From an uncultured Clostridia bacterium (GTDB taxonomy: Bacteria; Bacillota; Clostridia; Christensenellales; Borkfalkiaceae): a stretch of 47,393 bases of DNA. The stretch covers positions 1-47,393 of the forward strand of contig CAMUFJ010000009.1 of the NCBI GenBank assembly GCA_947088135.1, in the 5' to 3' direction. The position numbers and the translations under genes were made by a program. The notes below the pieces were generated by a model, which did no database searches, was not told the DNA's origin, and worked only from the letters and a program-made list of their open reading frames with translations. Positions 31,670 through 40,569 of this stretch are shown here, piece by piece. Position 1 is the first letter of the stretch. Each line of letters opens with the position of its first letter.

Positions 31670-34600
31670 ATGAAAAGAGGGAAACTTTTAAAAACCACGT
31701 TTGTCACGCTCATGGTCTGCGCGACCGCAGGAACTTTGTTCGCCTGCGGCGGCAAAGATAAAGAGTACAAAGTTGTGTACCTGGGCGGCGAGGAAGCCAC
31801 GGGTGAAGCGCCCGCAGAGGCGACGTACAAAGAGGGCACGGAGATCACGCTCGCACAAAACACCTTCACCAAAGAGGGCTATACCTTTACGGGCTGGTCG
31901 GATGGCGCCACCACTTACGGCGCAGGGGTGAAATACACCGTAAATGCCGACGTAACCTTTACCGCACAGTGGAAGGAGAACAGTACGCCTTTGCCCGATA
32001 AATATACGGTAACGTATGCGCTCGGCGACCACGCGGCGACGGACGCAACCGCGCCCGAAGCGGCAAAAGAAATTGCGAGCGGCACGCAGGTCACTCTGCC
32101 GAACGCGCCCAAAGCGGAGGAAGGTTACGAGTTCACGGGTTGGAAAGTCGGCGACGATACGACGCTGAAACAACCGGGTGACAAAATTACCGTAACTGCA
32201 AACGTGACGGTCACGGCGCAGTGGAAGCAAGCGCAGACAACGCCAGACGACGATATTCTCGTTGAAGCCGATATCAAGGATGCTATTTTAAATTGGTATA
32301 CCGCAAACAGTAAATATTATTACGTCGGCGACGGAGAAGAGCTTACCGTTCAGGCGATTATTACCAAAGACAATCCCGACGCATGGACGGGCGTTATGGC
32401 GGATATCGCGTTGAATAACGACTTTTACCGTTTCCGTCCCGACGGTTATGTTTGGACGAATTCCGGTAAAAACAGCGGGGCAAACCGCGAGGAACTTGCT
32501 TTGACCGTTGACCCTGCATGGAACGACGAAACCGTTGCCGCATACAAGGCGCTCTTTGCAAACGGCGCGTCCGTCATTCAAGTTATTAAAATCAGTTTGA
32601 AGGATAACGTGGTCACTCTCAGCAATACGAGCTATGCGGGCACGGATACCGAGCTGAAAACGCCCGTTGTAACGGCAACCTATACGGTAATAAGCGCAAC
32701 GGATATTACCGATATTCAACCGTACTTCTATACCGACGGCGGCGCAGTCGTTACTGCGGCTTCCGCAAAGGCGCCCAAGGCAAGCAACACTTTTGTAAAC
32801 CTCACGTTCGATTTCGATAACGAAGGCGTGGAGAACGCAGTCGTTCCCATGCGTCCCGGCAAAGATAATTATGTGTTCGGTGCAAATCCCGTAAAACCCG
32901 GTTATGCGTTCTTGGGTTGGAAATCGTCCGACGAAGCGGATACGAAACTTTATAAGGATACCGACGAAGTTCCCGTTACGGGTGCCGTTACCTATACGGC
33001 GCAATGGGAACAGGAACAATACACCGTGACCTATGCGCTCGGCGAGAACGCGGCGGAAACCGCAACCGCACCCGAGGCGGTGAGCGGAAAGATTTACGGC
33101 GACAAAATCGAGCTTCCCGCAGCTCCCGCGGCGGCGGCAGGCTATGAGTTCGCGGGTTGGAAAATCGGCGACGCTACCGATCTGAAAGAAGCGGAAGCGG
33201 AAGTCGAAGTGACGGGCAACGTTACGATCACCGCCGTTTTTAACGCGAAAGAGCAGTTCACCGCGACTTTTAAGGTTGGCGAACACGCCGCAGAGGGCGC
33301 GACGGTTGCGGATATTACCGTGTATTACGACGACGCGGAAATCACCCTTCCCGCAGCTCCCGCCGCGGCAACGGGTTACGAATTCGCAGGTTGGAAGGTC
33401 GGCGACGACACGAAGGCGGCGGGTGAAAAAATCACCCTTACCGCAAATGCAGACATCACCGCACAGTGGGAAGCGATTGAGTATACCGTTACCTTCAACG
33501 TGGGCGAACACGCCGCAGAGGGCGCGACCGTTGCTCCCATTGAAGCGGACTACAATACCGAAATCACCGTTCCTGCGGCTCCCGCGGCGGCTTCGGGCTT
33601 CACGTTCTCAGGTTGGAAGGTGGGCGCTTCCGAAACGATCGTCCATCCCAACGACAAACTGCTCGTTACGGCAGACGCGACGCTGACTGCGCAGTGGGTT
33701 TCCACCGAGAATTCCTATACCGTCACATTCCTTGCGAACGAGGACGATACCACGCCTTACAGCACCCAAGTTGTCGAAAAAGACGCTACGGACAAGAAGC
33801 TGGCGCTTCCTGCCACGAATCCCGAAAAAGCAGGATATAGCTTTGTCGGTTGGTACCTGTTGAGCGATACGACGAAGACCGTGCTTACCGAAGCGACCCT
33901 TCCCGACGTAACGGAAAACATTACCGTCGTTGCAAAATGGCAGGCGGTGTTCACCGTAACCGTTTTGAACGATTTGGACGGCGAAGCTGTTGACGGCGCA
34001 AAGACGGAGTACGCGAGCAGCGGCACGCCCGAAAAATTCGTTGCTCCAACGGGCGTTACGAAAAACGGCTTTACGCTTGTCGGTTGGTTTGAAGTGGTGC
34101 ACGGCGCTTACGGCGACGAAGTTACCGCAACGACGGATATCACCAAATCGATGACGGTTGCCGCAAAGTGGAATAAAATCAAATATACCGTAACCTATGA
34201 GCTTGGCGACCACGCGGCAACGGGCGCAACCGCTCCCGCAGAAGCGGAAGTAACGCAACTTGTAGGCAAAGTGACCCTTCCCGCGGCTCCCCAAGCTGCC
34301 AAGAACTACGTGTTCTCGGGCTGGAAGGTCGGCGAGAGCGACGAGCTGAAAGACGCGGGCGCAGAAATCGACGTCACGGCAGACGTTACGATTACGGCAC
34401 AATACGTGCAGATTGCGGATACGCAGAAATATACGCTTGGAACTTGGGGTCAAACTTTACCGAATTCTTTTACTTTGATGAGCGGTCATTTCATTGAGGT
34501 TGAACTCAACGGATATCTGACGGGCGCCGACGGGAATGTTTGGGACGGTCTTGTCACGCAAATCATTCAACCCTCAAAGGCAAATGAATTCTTCTTCTTC

Positions 34601-35488
34601 CAAAACAATGCAGGCACGGCAAAAGTTGTGGATAATAATTGGACGGCAACAGATATTTGGACTTCAAGCGGATTTGAAATTTCCATTACGAACGGAGCGG
34701 GTGAGAACGTCGCAATCGACGACAACGTTTTTAAAACCGTGAGAGCAGACGGAACTACTACCATTCGCGTTTCCCTTGCGCCTGCGGCGGAAGCAGGGAA
34801 ATACACGCTTACGGCAGTTACGACGCTTACGGCGAAAGACGCCGATACGGCAACCTACGTGATTACGAGAACGAGAACGATGAACGATGCAAAGCTTACG
34901 GTTTACTTTGCGCTTGCTGCGTCGACGGCAAATCCCGTGAAAGTCACCGCTTCCTTGCCCACGGCGGAAAACCCGATTGTGATTGCAAGCACGGGTTATA
35001 TGCCTTCCGGTTGGATGACGCAAATCAGAAAAGGCGAAAAAGTAGAATTTGTCGGGACGAGCGCGAGCACGGGCAGCGTTCATTTCCACGCTCCCATAGT
35101 GTCGTTAGCGAGCACTCCCAACGTCTTGCTTGCTATGCGTTCGGACAATTTCGTGGTTGGCGGCGACAATGCAAGCAATTTGGCGACGGAAGGCTTTGCG
35201 AGTATTACGCCCGCATGTCAATCCTCGGGTGCAGACGGCGCTTTTTGGACGGATATGCACGTGGTGAAGAATAACGGTAACGTAAAAATTACGGTTGACT
35301 GGACTGCCGAAAAGACGATTGTCGTAACCATTGCGCTTACGGAAAAAGACGGCGGAGCGAAATTCTTTACGCAAAATTACACCGTTGCGCTTACGGAAGG
35401 CAATACGAAAGATAGCTATAATCTCGTACTTGGCGGCGAGGCTTGCACCCTTACCGTGAACTCTATCGTTCGTACGCCTGCAAACTGA
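31670..35488 (+). CDS. Large surface lipoprotein with nine InlB-type repeats and three beta-rich modules
   Basis: A 1272-residue exported lipoprotein: signal peptide with lipobox LFAC (Cys26), then InlB B-repeats (Listeria-Bacteroides repeat, PF09479 type) at about residues 33-101, 112-185, 372-446, 450-525, 529-600, 604-676, 682-757, 760-834 and 838-912. Each unit has the pattern YTVTYxxGxHAA, GYxFxGWKVG and VTxTAQW. Between repeats 2 and 3 (about 196-366) and after repeat 9 (about 916-1095 and 1110-1270) lie three non-repeat modules with shared features (GEELTVQAI / GHFIEVELN / GEKVEFVGT, each followed by a long beta-rich stretch), possibly ligand-binding jelly rolls. No LPXTG is present. 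A role in adhesion or glycan binding is inferred. GGGGGATG precedes the ATG. Confidence 0.88.
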   Translation: MKRGKLLKTTFVTLMVCATAGTLFACGGKDKEYKVVYLGGEEATGEAPAEATYKEGTEITLAQNTFTKEGYTFTGWSDGATTYGAGVKYTVNADVTFTAQWKENSTPLPDKYTVTYALGDHAATDATAPEAAKEIASGTQVTLPNAPKAEEGYEFTGWKVGDDTTLKQPGDKITVTANVTVTAQWKQAQTTPDDDILVEADIKDAILNWYTANSKYYYVGDGEELTVQAIITKDNPDAWTGVMADIALNNDFYRFRPDGYVWTNSGKNSGANREELALTVDPAWNDETVAAYKALFANGASVIQVIKISLKDNVVTLSNTSYAGTDTELKTPVVTATYTVISATDITDIQPYFYTDGGAVVTAASAKAPKASNTFVNLTFDFDNEGVENAVVPMRPGKDNYVFGANPVKPGYAFLGWKSSDEADTKLYKDTDEVPVTGAVTYTAQWEQEQYTVTYALGENAAETATAPEAVSGKIYGDKIELPAAPAAAAGYEFAGWKIGDATDLKEAEAEVEVTGNVTITAVFNAKEQFTATFKVGEHAAEGATVADITVYYDDAEITLPAAPAAATGYEFAGWKVGDDTKAAGEKITLTANADITAQWEAIEYTVTFNVGEHAAEGATVAPIEADYNTEITVPAAPAAASGFTFSGWKVGASETIVHPNDKLLVTADATLTAQWVSTENSYTVTFLANEDDTTPYSTQVVEKDATDKKLALPATNPEKAGYSFVGWYLLSDTTKTVLTEATLPDVTENITVVAKWQAVFTVTVLNDLDGEAVDGAKTEYASSGTPEKFVAPTGVTKNGFTLVGWFEVVHGAYGDEVTATTDITKSMTVAAKWNKIKYTVTYELGDHAATGATAPAEAEVTQLVGKVTLPAAPQAAKNYVFSGWKVGESDELKDAGAEIDVTADVTITAQYVQIADTQKYTLGTWGQTLPNSFTLMSGHFIEVELNGYLTGADGNVWDGLVTQIIQPSKANEFFFFQNNAGTAKVVDNNWTATDIWTSSGFEISITNGAGENVAIDDNVFKTVRADGTTTIRVSLAPAAEAGKYTLTAVTTLTAKDADTATYVITRTRTMNDAKLTVYFALAASTANPVKVTASLPTAENPIVIASTGYMPSGWMTQIRKGEKVEFVGTSASTGSVHFHAPIVSLASTPNVLLAMRSDNFVVGGDNASNLATEGFASITPACQSSGADGAFWTDMHVVKNNGNVKITVDWTAEKTIVVTIALTEKDGGAKFFTQNYTVALTEGNTKDSYNLVLGGEACTLTVNSIVRTPAN

Positions 35489-35517
35489 TCGCACACGCGA
35501 GAACAATCTCTATTGGA

Positions 35518-35557
35518 AAGGAGGGGCGGAATTCTTCGGAATTCCGTCCTTCTTTTT
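35518..35557 (+). terminator. Rho-independent terminator of the surface lipoprotein gene
   Basis: CGGAATTC and GAATTCCG enclose a TTCG tetraloop (35535-35538), extended below a four-G bulge by AAGGA/TCCTT, followed by C and five T. Confidence 0.9.
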
Positions 35558-35619
35558 CATTACCCTCTGCGCCGGCGGGGGGATTCAGGGGGATGTGGCA
35601 GAATGTGCAATAAATCTTC

Positions 35620-35648
35620 TTGCAATATTTTTCGCGGTGTGTTATAAT
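35620..35648 (+). promoter_or_regulatory. Promoter of glyA
   Basis: TTGCAA (35620-35625) and a perfect TATAAT (35643-35648) are 17 bases apart; AAGGAG and the ATG follow at 35681. No glycine or purine riboswitch is visible in the short leader. Confidence 0.8.
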
Positions 35649-35680
35649 AAAAAAAGCTTTCTAAGCGTTAAGGAGAAGAC

Positions 35681-36931
35681 ATGATCGATCTTTCCGTTAT
35701 TAAGAATGCAGACCCCGAACTGTACGAGGCAATGGCGCACGAGCTTGCGCGTCAGCGGGGCAATCTCGAACTGATCGCAAGCGAAAACATTGTTTCTCCC
35801 GCCGTCATGGCGGCAATGGGAAGTCACCTCACCAACAAATACGCGGAGGGTTATCCCGGCAAGCGTTACTACGGCGGATGCGAATTCGTAGACGTTGCCG
35901 AGGAGCTCGCGCGCAATCGCATGAAAGAACTGTTCGGTTGCGAATACTGCAACGTACAGCCTCATAGCGGCGCGCAGGCGAATTTTGCGGTGTATTTCTC
36001 CGTATTGAAGCCCGGCGATACCATTATGGGCATGGATCTTTCCCACGGCGGTCATTTAACGCACGGCTCGCCCGTAAATATCTCGGGTACTTATTTCAAC
36101 ATCGTGCCCTACGGCGTGGCGCGGGAAACGGAAACGATCGATTACGACGAAATGGAAAAGACCGCGCTTGCTTGCAGACCCAAGCTCATCGTTTCGGGCG
36201 CAAGCGCATATCCGCGCCTTATCGACTTCAAACGGATCCGCGAGATTTGCGACAAGGTCGGCGCATACATGATGGTGGATATCGCCCACATTGCGGGCTT
36301 GGTGGCGGCGGGCTTGCATCCTTCGCCCGTACCTTACGCCGATTTCGTGACGACCACCACGCACAAGACCCTGCGCGGTCCGCGCGGCGGGGCGATCATG
36401 TGCAAAGAGCAATACGGCAAGGCGATCGACAAGGCGATTTTCCCCGGAACGCAAGGGGGGCCTTTGATGCACGTGATTGCCGCAAAAGCGGTTGCGTTTC
36501 GCGAGGCGCTTTCTCCCGAATTCAAAGCGTATCAGAAACAAATTATTCTCAATGCGTCGGCAATGGCGGAACGTTTCCGCGACAACGGCGTGCGGCTTGT
36601 TTCGGGCGGTACGGATAACCACTTGATGCTCGTAGACCTGCGCGAGGAAAATCTTACGGGCAAGGAGCTCGAAGCGCTTTTAGACAGGGCGCACGTTACC
36701 GTGAACAAGAATACCGTTCCATTTGAAACCACGTCGCCCTTTATTACGAGCGGGATCCGCATCGGCACGCCCGCGATCACCTCGCGCGGTATGGGCGAGG
36801 CGCAGGCGGTGGAAATCGCCGATCTCGTGACCGACGTGATCGTCAAACGCGAAGAGGCGATCGACGAGGTGACGGAGCGCGTACAGGCGCTCTGCGCGGA
36901 ATTCCCCGTGTATGAAAACGACGTAATGTAA
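35681..36931 (+). CDS. glyA: Serine hydroxymethyltransferase
   Basis: PLP enzyme converting serine and tetrahydrofolate to glycine and 5,10-methylene-tetrahydrofolate, the main one-carbon source. The 416-residue protein shows LELIASENIVS, TNKYAEGYPGKRYYGG, VQPHSGAQAN, DIAHIAGLVAAG and the PLP lysine in TTTTHKTLRGPRGG (about residue 226). The length and all motifs are normal. AAGGAG precedes the ATG. It has its own promoter; the M18 aminopeptidase gene follows 63 bases later without a terminator, so both may share a transcript. Confidence 0.97.
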   Translation: MIDLSVIKNADPELYEAMAHELARQRGNLELIASENIVSPAVMAAMGSHLTNKYAEGYPGKRYYGGCEFVDVAEELARNRMKELFGCEYCNVQPHSGAQANFAVYFSVLKPGDTIMGMDLSHGGHLTHGSPVNISGTYFNIVPYGVARETETIDYDEMEKTALACRPKLIVSGASAYPRLIDFKRIREICDKVGAYMMVDIAHIAGLVAAGLHPSPVPYADFVTTTTHKTLRGPRGGAIMCKEQYGKAIDKAIFPGTQGGPLMHVIAAKAVAFREALSPEFKAYQKQIILNASAMAERFRDNGVRLVSGGTDNHLMLVDLREENLTGKELEALLDRAHVTVNKNTVPFETTSPFITSGIRIGTPAITSRGMGEAQAVEIADLVTDVIVKREEAIDEVTERVQALCAEFPVYENDVM

Positions 36932-36994
36932 AAAAGTTCACAAATATTTTGCAGGCGAATCATTTAAACGTAAAATCGTAAAAGGAGAACATAT

Positions 36995-38392
36995 ATGGCA
37001 GAAAAGAGCAAAGGAAAGCAATTGCTGGAAAAGCTTTCTTACAAGAAACAAAACTATTTCGAAGCGGCAAACGCCGCGGAGCGCAAAGAAATTTTCGCCT
37101 ATGCGGAAGGGTACAAAGCATTCCTCGACGCGGCGAAAACGGAGCGCGAGGCCTGCGCGGTTTCCGTAGAAATGGCAAAAAAAGCGGGCTTCACCGAGTT
37201 TCGGTTCGGCGACAAATTAAAGGCGGGCGATAAAAAATATTTTATCAACCGCGGTAAGAGCGTGGTCGTGTTCCGCGTGGGCAAAAAGAATTTGGAAGAG
37301 GACGGTCTGCGCCTGATCGCTTCCCATATCGACGCGCCCCGCGTGGATATCAAGCAAAATCCTATGTACGAGGAAGCGGGAATGTGCTTTTTGAAAACGC
37401 ACTACTACGGCGGGATCAAAAAGTATCAGTGGACGGCGATCCCGCTTGCCCTGCACGGCGCGGTCGTTCTCAAAAACGGCAAGAAAATCGAGCTCAATAT
37501 CGGCGAAGCGGCGGGCGACCCCGTGTTCTATATCGACGACCTGCTTCCCCACCTCGGCGGCGACCAAATGGGGGGGAAGGCGGCGAAGATCATCGAGGGC
37601 GAACAGCTCAACGTGGTCGTGGGCGGGCTTCCGTACGACGACGAGGACGTCGGCGACAAAATCAAGCTCAACGTGCTTGCCTATCTCAACGAAAAGTACG
37701 GAATGTGCGAGGAGGATTTCCTTTCCGCGGAGCTTTCCGCCGTTCCCGCTTATCCCGCAAGGGACGTCGGTTTCGACCGCGCGCTCATCGGCGCGTACGG
37801 GCACGACGACAGAGTTTGCGCCTATCCCGCGCTGACTGCCGTGCTCAACGAGAATAGCGAGCATACCGTGCTTGCCATGCTCGTAGACAAGGAGGAGATC
37901 GGCAGCGAGGGCACTACGGGAATGCAGTGCAAGGTTTACGAAGATCTCATGGAGGAGATTTCGGTTGCGCTCGGGGCGAATTTCCGCAAGGTGCGTGCGG
38001 CGAGCAAGTGCCTTTCTTCCGACGTGACCGCCGCGTACGACCCCAACTTTGCAGGCGTGTACGAAAAGATGAACTCCGCCATGCTTTCCTGCGGAACTTG
38101 CATGAGCAAGTTTACGGGCGCGCGCGGTAAGAGCGGTTCGAACGACGCTTCCGCCGAGTTTGTGGGCGAAGTGCGCAAAATGTTCGAAGAGGGCGGCGTG
38201 ATCTGGCAGACTGCGGAGCTCGGAAAGGTGGACGCGGGCGGCGGCGGAACGGTTGCGAAGTTCCTCGCCAATCTGAATATCGATACCGTCGATTTGGGCG
38301 TGCCCGTCATCTCCATGCACGCGCCTTACGAGCTCATTTCCAAAGCGGATCTGTACAGCAACTACAAGGCGTTCTTGGCGTTCATGAAATAA
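36995..38392 (+). CDS. M18-family aminopeptidase
   Basis: Cytoplasmic zinc exopeptidase that removes N-terminal, often acidic or hydrophobic, residues from peptides. The 465-residue protein matches the clostridial M18 type: ASHIDAPRVDIKQNP (first zinc His, about residue 109), GAYGHDDRVCAYPAL (bridging Asp), VDKEEIGSEGTTGMQ (catalytic Glu and zinc Glu), SNDASAEFVG, and the last His in VISMHAPYELISKAD. All metal ligands are present. AAGGAGA precedes the ATG. A strong terminator follows. Its link with glyA is probably only transcriptional. Confidence 0.93.
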   Translation: MAEKSKGKQLLEKLSYKKQNYFEAANAAERKEIFAYAEGYKAFLDAAKTEREACAVSVEMAKKAGFTEFRFGDKLKAGDKKYFINRGKSVVVFRVGKKNLEEDGLRLIASHIDAPRVDIKQNPMYEEAGMCFLKTHYYGGIKKYQWTAIPLALHGAVVLKNGKKIELNIGEAAGDPVFYIDDLLPHLGGDQMGGKAAKIIEGEQLNVVVGGLPYDDEDVGDKIKLNVLAYLNEKYGMCEEDFLSAELSAVPAYPARDVGFDRALIGAYGHDDRVCAYPALTAVLNENSEHTVLAMLVDKEEIGSEGTTGMQCKVYEDLMEEISVALGANFRKVRAASKCLSSDVTAAYDPNFAGVYEKMNSAMLSCGTCMSKFTGARGKSGSNDASAEFVGEVRKMFEEGGVIWQTAELGKVDAGGGGTVAKFLANLNIDTVDLGVPVISMHAPYELISKADLYSNYKAFLAFMK

Positions 38393-38408
38393 TTTGTTTG
38401 AAAGAAAT

Positions 38409-38437
38409 AAAAAACGCGGCATTTCGCCGCGTTTTTT
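38409..38437. terminator. Bidirectional terminator between the M18 gene and the XRE regulator
   Basis: AAAAAACGCGGC and GCCGCGTTTTTT form a 12-bp stem around ATTTC. A and T runs on the two sides allow termination in both directions for these convergent genes. Confidence 0.92.
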
Positions 38438-38443
38438 GCGTTA

Positions 38444-38890
38444 TTATACCGTCTTTTTCCAGTGTTCGAGTTTGGGCAATTCGTTTTCAAAAAAGCGTCT
38501 GGCTTCTTCCTTCGTCCATTGTTCGTTTTGCGAATGCTCTACGAGGAAGTCAACCAATTCGCCGAGAGAGGAATAAATGAATTTTCCTTCGGTGTAACAC
38601 CATTTGCAATACTCCTCGTTAAATGCACCGTCAGTCTCTTTGCTGATGAATTCATCTTCGAGCGGCATTCCGCAGCATTGGCAAAATAATTTGCGCGGAC
38701 TGCCGAGCAGGGTGTTGATCGATACGCCGTAGAGCTTCGAAAGCAGTTTCAACGTTTCGGGATTTGGGGAGGTTTCGCCGTTTTCCCAGCGGGAAACCGC
38801 CTGTCTTGTTACAAATACCTTTTGGGCAAGCTGTTCTTGCGTCAAACCTTTTTTGACGCGGTACGTTTGAAGAATATCCTTTACTTCCAT
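38444..38890 (-). CDS. XRE-family regulator with C-terminal zinc ribbon
   Basis: A 148-residue predicted transcription regulator. Residues 1-60 are an HTH_3 domain (QTYRVKKGLTQEQLAQKVFV, then TRQAVSRWENGETSPNPETL). The C-terminal half has a zinc-ribbon module of the PF12674 type (CQCCGMPLEDEF, then YCKWCYTEGKF), followed by an acidic helical end. The module suggests sensing of a metal or redox state, though no ligand is known. I chose the ATG at 38888-38890, which is 8 bases after GGGAGG; the GTG at 38899 would be too close to that site. A palindrome overlapping the -35 box indicates autoregulation. No target operon adjoins it. Confidence 0.88.
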   Translation of the reverse strand: MEVKDILQTYRVKKGLTQEQLAQKVFVTRQAVSRWENGETSPNPETLKLLSKLYGVSINTLLGSPRKLFCQCCGMPLEDEFISKETDGAFNEEYCKWCYTEGKFIYSSLGELVDFLVEHSQNEQWTKEEARRFFENELPKLEHWKKTV

Positions 38891-38908
38891 TTCGTTCACC
38901 TCCCTTTT

Positions 38909-38948
38909 ATTTTATCCGACGGCAAATCGGTTGTCAAGCAACTGCTTG
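38909..38948 (-). promoter_or_regulatory. Promoter and candidate operator of the XRE/zinc-ribbon gene
   Basis: On the minus strand a perfect TTGACA (38932-38937) and TAAAAT (38909-38914) are 17 bases apart. The dyad CAAGCA AC TGCTTG (38935-38948) overlaps the upstream edge of the -35 box, where repressor binding would block the promoter. Confidence 0.7.
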
Positions 38949-38983
38949 TTGCTATCTATGGGGGACAGTGACAAATGACTCAT

Positions 38984-39016
38984 AAAAACCCCCGTCCGAG
39001 TTCGCTCGGGCGGGGG
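38984..39016 (-). terminator. Terminator of the minus-strand membrane protein gene
   Basis: On the minus strand CCCCCGCCCGAG and CTCGGACGGGGG form a 12-bp stem (one G.U/mismatch) with a 4-base loop, followed by five T. It lies just beyond the stop at 39029. Confidence 0.9.
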
Positions 39017-39028
39017 TTGATATTGTAA

Positions 39029-40306
39029 TCATTCTTCGGCGGGTTCGGCAATGCTTTCGGAAGCGGTTACGGGTTCTTCCGCCTCTGCGGGCGTTTGAGC
39101 TTGCGCGTTGTTCTGCTCCTTTTTGCGGCGGAAGAGGGGGATTCTGCTTCCGACGCCGACGATCAGATTGAGCGTCGCGCACGCGAGCACGGCAACGGGA
39201 GCCGAGGCGAGTATCACGAAATCACGATAAATTTCCGCGTCCTTATTCAGTCCGTTTATGTAATAATTCGCTTCGGAAATGCAGACGCAGGCGAGAATGA
39301 GATATACGAGCGCAAGGAAGAAGAAAACGATGGGCTCTACAATATCCGTTTTCTTTTGCTTGGGGAAGCCGCTCAGCTTGCGAACGAGAACGAGCGCAAT
39401 CATGGCGAACAGTCCGATTTGAACGAATTGTTCCGTAATCGCGAGGGCGTAGGAAGAGATATAACCCTCCGCTTCCATTGCCGGAACTTTGGTCGCTTGT
39501 TGGTTATTGATCGTAGCGAGCATAACGGCAAGCGCTTGGAAGTTCAATTCCGCGTTGATATTCTGCACTGCCGAAACCGCCGTTGTGACCTTGATCAAAA
39601 AGCACAGCGCGACCGCAGAGAATACGAGCGAACAAATAGTGAATACGAGATTTGCCGCAACGCCTTTTTCCGCAAGCGCTTTTCCCTGTCCCGCAGCTTT
39701 CAGCACGAAATACGCGCCGATCAGAATGCCGACGAGGATCATGCCCGTTTTGGTGATCGCGCTCGGCGCGATGGTTACGGAAATATTATCGTAATGGGAA
39801 GAAGAGCCCGACAGCGCATTCATGGAAACGCCGTTGATCGCGAAGAACGCAAGCGCGCCTGCAATATAGGTGCAAATAGATGCGACCGCGTATTTTTCGT
39901 AATTGACGGAAGCGTCTTTGAAGTGACGGCAGTATTTGAGCGCGGCAATCACGGTGAGCGTGAGCACGGAAACCAGCGTACCCGCTCCGACGACAGTGGA
40001 GAGGATCGTCGGCATATAATACGACGCCTTCAATTCCTTTGTGTATTCCGTCGTATTGTTGAACAATTCCGCCAAATGTTTATAGGCGGGACCGAACACG
40101 TCCCACACCGTGTTTGTTTCCGTGCTCTCCATACTGATGTCGATATAGCTGCTCAGGTTCATCGATACGGTGGCGGAAACGCCGATGAAGAACGCAAACA
40201 CGATCGTTAAAAACGCGCCTGCGATCAGGCAGATCCCGCCCGACAGTTGAAGGGCTTTTGCCGTTTTGCCGCAGGTATTCTCTGCGGTTTGTTTTTCCGT
40301 GTTCAT
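39029..40306 (-). CDS. Unknown multi-pass membrane protein
   Basis: No family recognised. The 425-residue protein has a short polar N-terminus, about nine hydrophobic helices (first GGICLIAGAFLTIVFAFFIG; others near TILSTVVGAGTLVSVLTLTV, YAVASICTYIAGALAFFAI, TGMILVGILIGAYFVL, AANLVFTICSLVFSAVALCF, FVQIGLFAMIALVLV, PIVFFFLALVYLILACVC and FVILASAPVAVLACATLN) and a Gln/Ala/Glu-rich acidic tail (about 40 residues) after RRKKEQ. The ATG at 40304-40306 is 8 bases after AAGGAGG; the ATG six bases earlier is too close. It has a consensus promoter and its own terminator, so it is a monocistronic gene, divergent from a flotillin gene. Confidence 0.75.
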   Translation of the reverse strand: MNTEKQTAENTCGKTAKALQLSGGICLIAGAFLTIVFAFFIGVSATVSMNLSSYIDISMESTETNTVWDVFGPAYKHLAELFNNTTEYTKELKASYYMPTILSTVVGAGTLVSVLTLTVIAALKYCRHFKDASVNYEKYAVASICTYIAGALAFFAINGVSMNALSGSSSHYDNISVTIAPSAITKTGMILVGILIGAYFVLKAAGQGKALAEKGVAANLVFTICSLVFSAVALCFLIKVTTAVSAVQNINAELNFQALAVMLATINNQQATKVPAMEAEGYISSYALAITEQFVQIGLFAMIALVLVRKLSGFPKQKKTDIVEPIVFFFLALVYLILACVCISEANYYINGLNKDAEIYRDFVILASAPVAVLACATLNLIVGVGSRIPLFRRKKEQNNAQAQTPAEAEEPVTASESIAEPAEE

Positions 40307-40358
40307 TTTCATATCCTCCTTATTACACGTTCCAAACCTGCGGTTCGGGTGTGCGTTC

Positions 40359-40387
40359 ATTATATCATAACGAAAGGCTTATTGCAA
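40359..40387 (-). promoter_or_regulatory. Promoter of the unknown membrane protein gene
   Basis: On the minus strand TTGCAA (40382-40387) and a perfect TATAAT (40359-40364) are 17 bases apart, about 50 bases upstream of the start. Confidence 0.8.
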
Positions 40388-40451
40388 TAGGCTTTTGAAA
40401 ATTATTCGCGATTTTCGGCAAATCGTAATATACATATATTGTTGTAATTTT

Positions 40452-40486
40452 TACAAGATTTCGTTATCGGGGAAAGAAATCTTGTA
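40452..40486. promoter_or_regulatory. Eleven-base inverted repeat upstream of the flotillin promoter
   Basis: TACAAGATTTC (40452-40462) and GAAATCTTGTA (40476-40486) are exact reverse complements separated by 13 bases. They lie 20 bases before the -35 box of the flotillin gene, a usual site for an activator, or could mark a regulator of both divergent genes. Confidence 0.6.
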
Positions 40487-40506
40487 GCGGGCAGGAAAAA
40501 TTTACC

Positions 40507-40536
40507 TTGCCGAAAAACGTCGGAAAATGATATAAT
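40507..40536 (+). promoter_or_regulatory. Promoter of the flotillin gene
   Basis: TTGCCG (40507-40512) and a perfect TATAAT (40531-40536) are 18 bases apart; CAGGAGG and the ATG follow at 40570. Confidence 0.7.
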
Positions 40537-40569
40537 AATATCACAAAAAAAATTCAGGAGGAAAATATC

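Noticed and set aside
35558..35680. Glycine or purine riboswitch before glyA
   Set aside because: The promoter lies only about 30 bases before the start codon, leaving no room for an aptamer.
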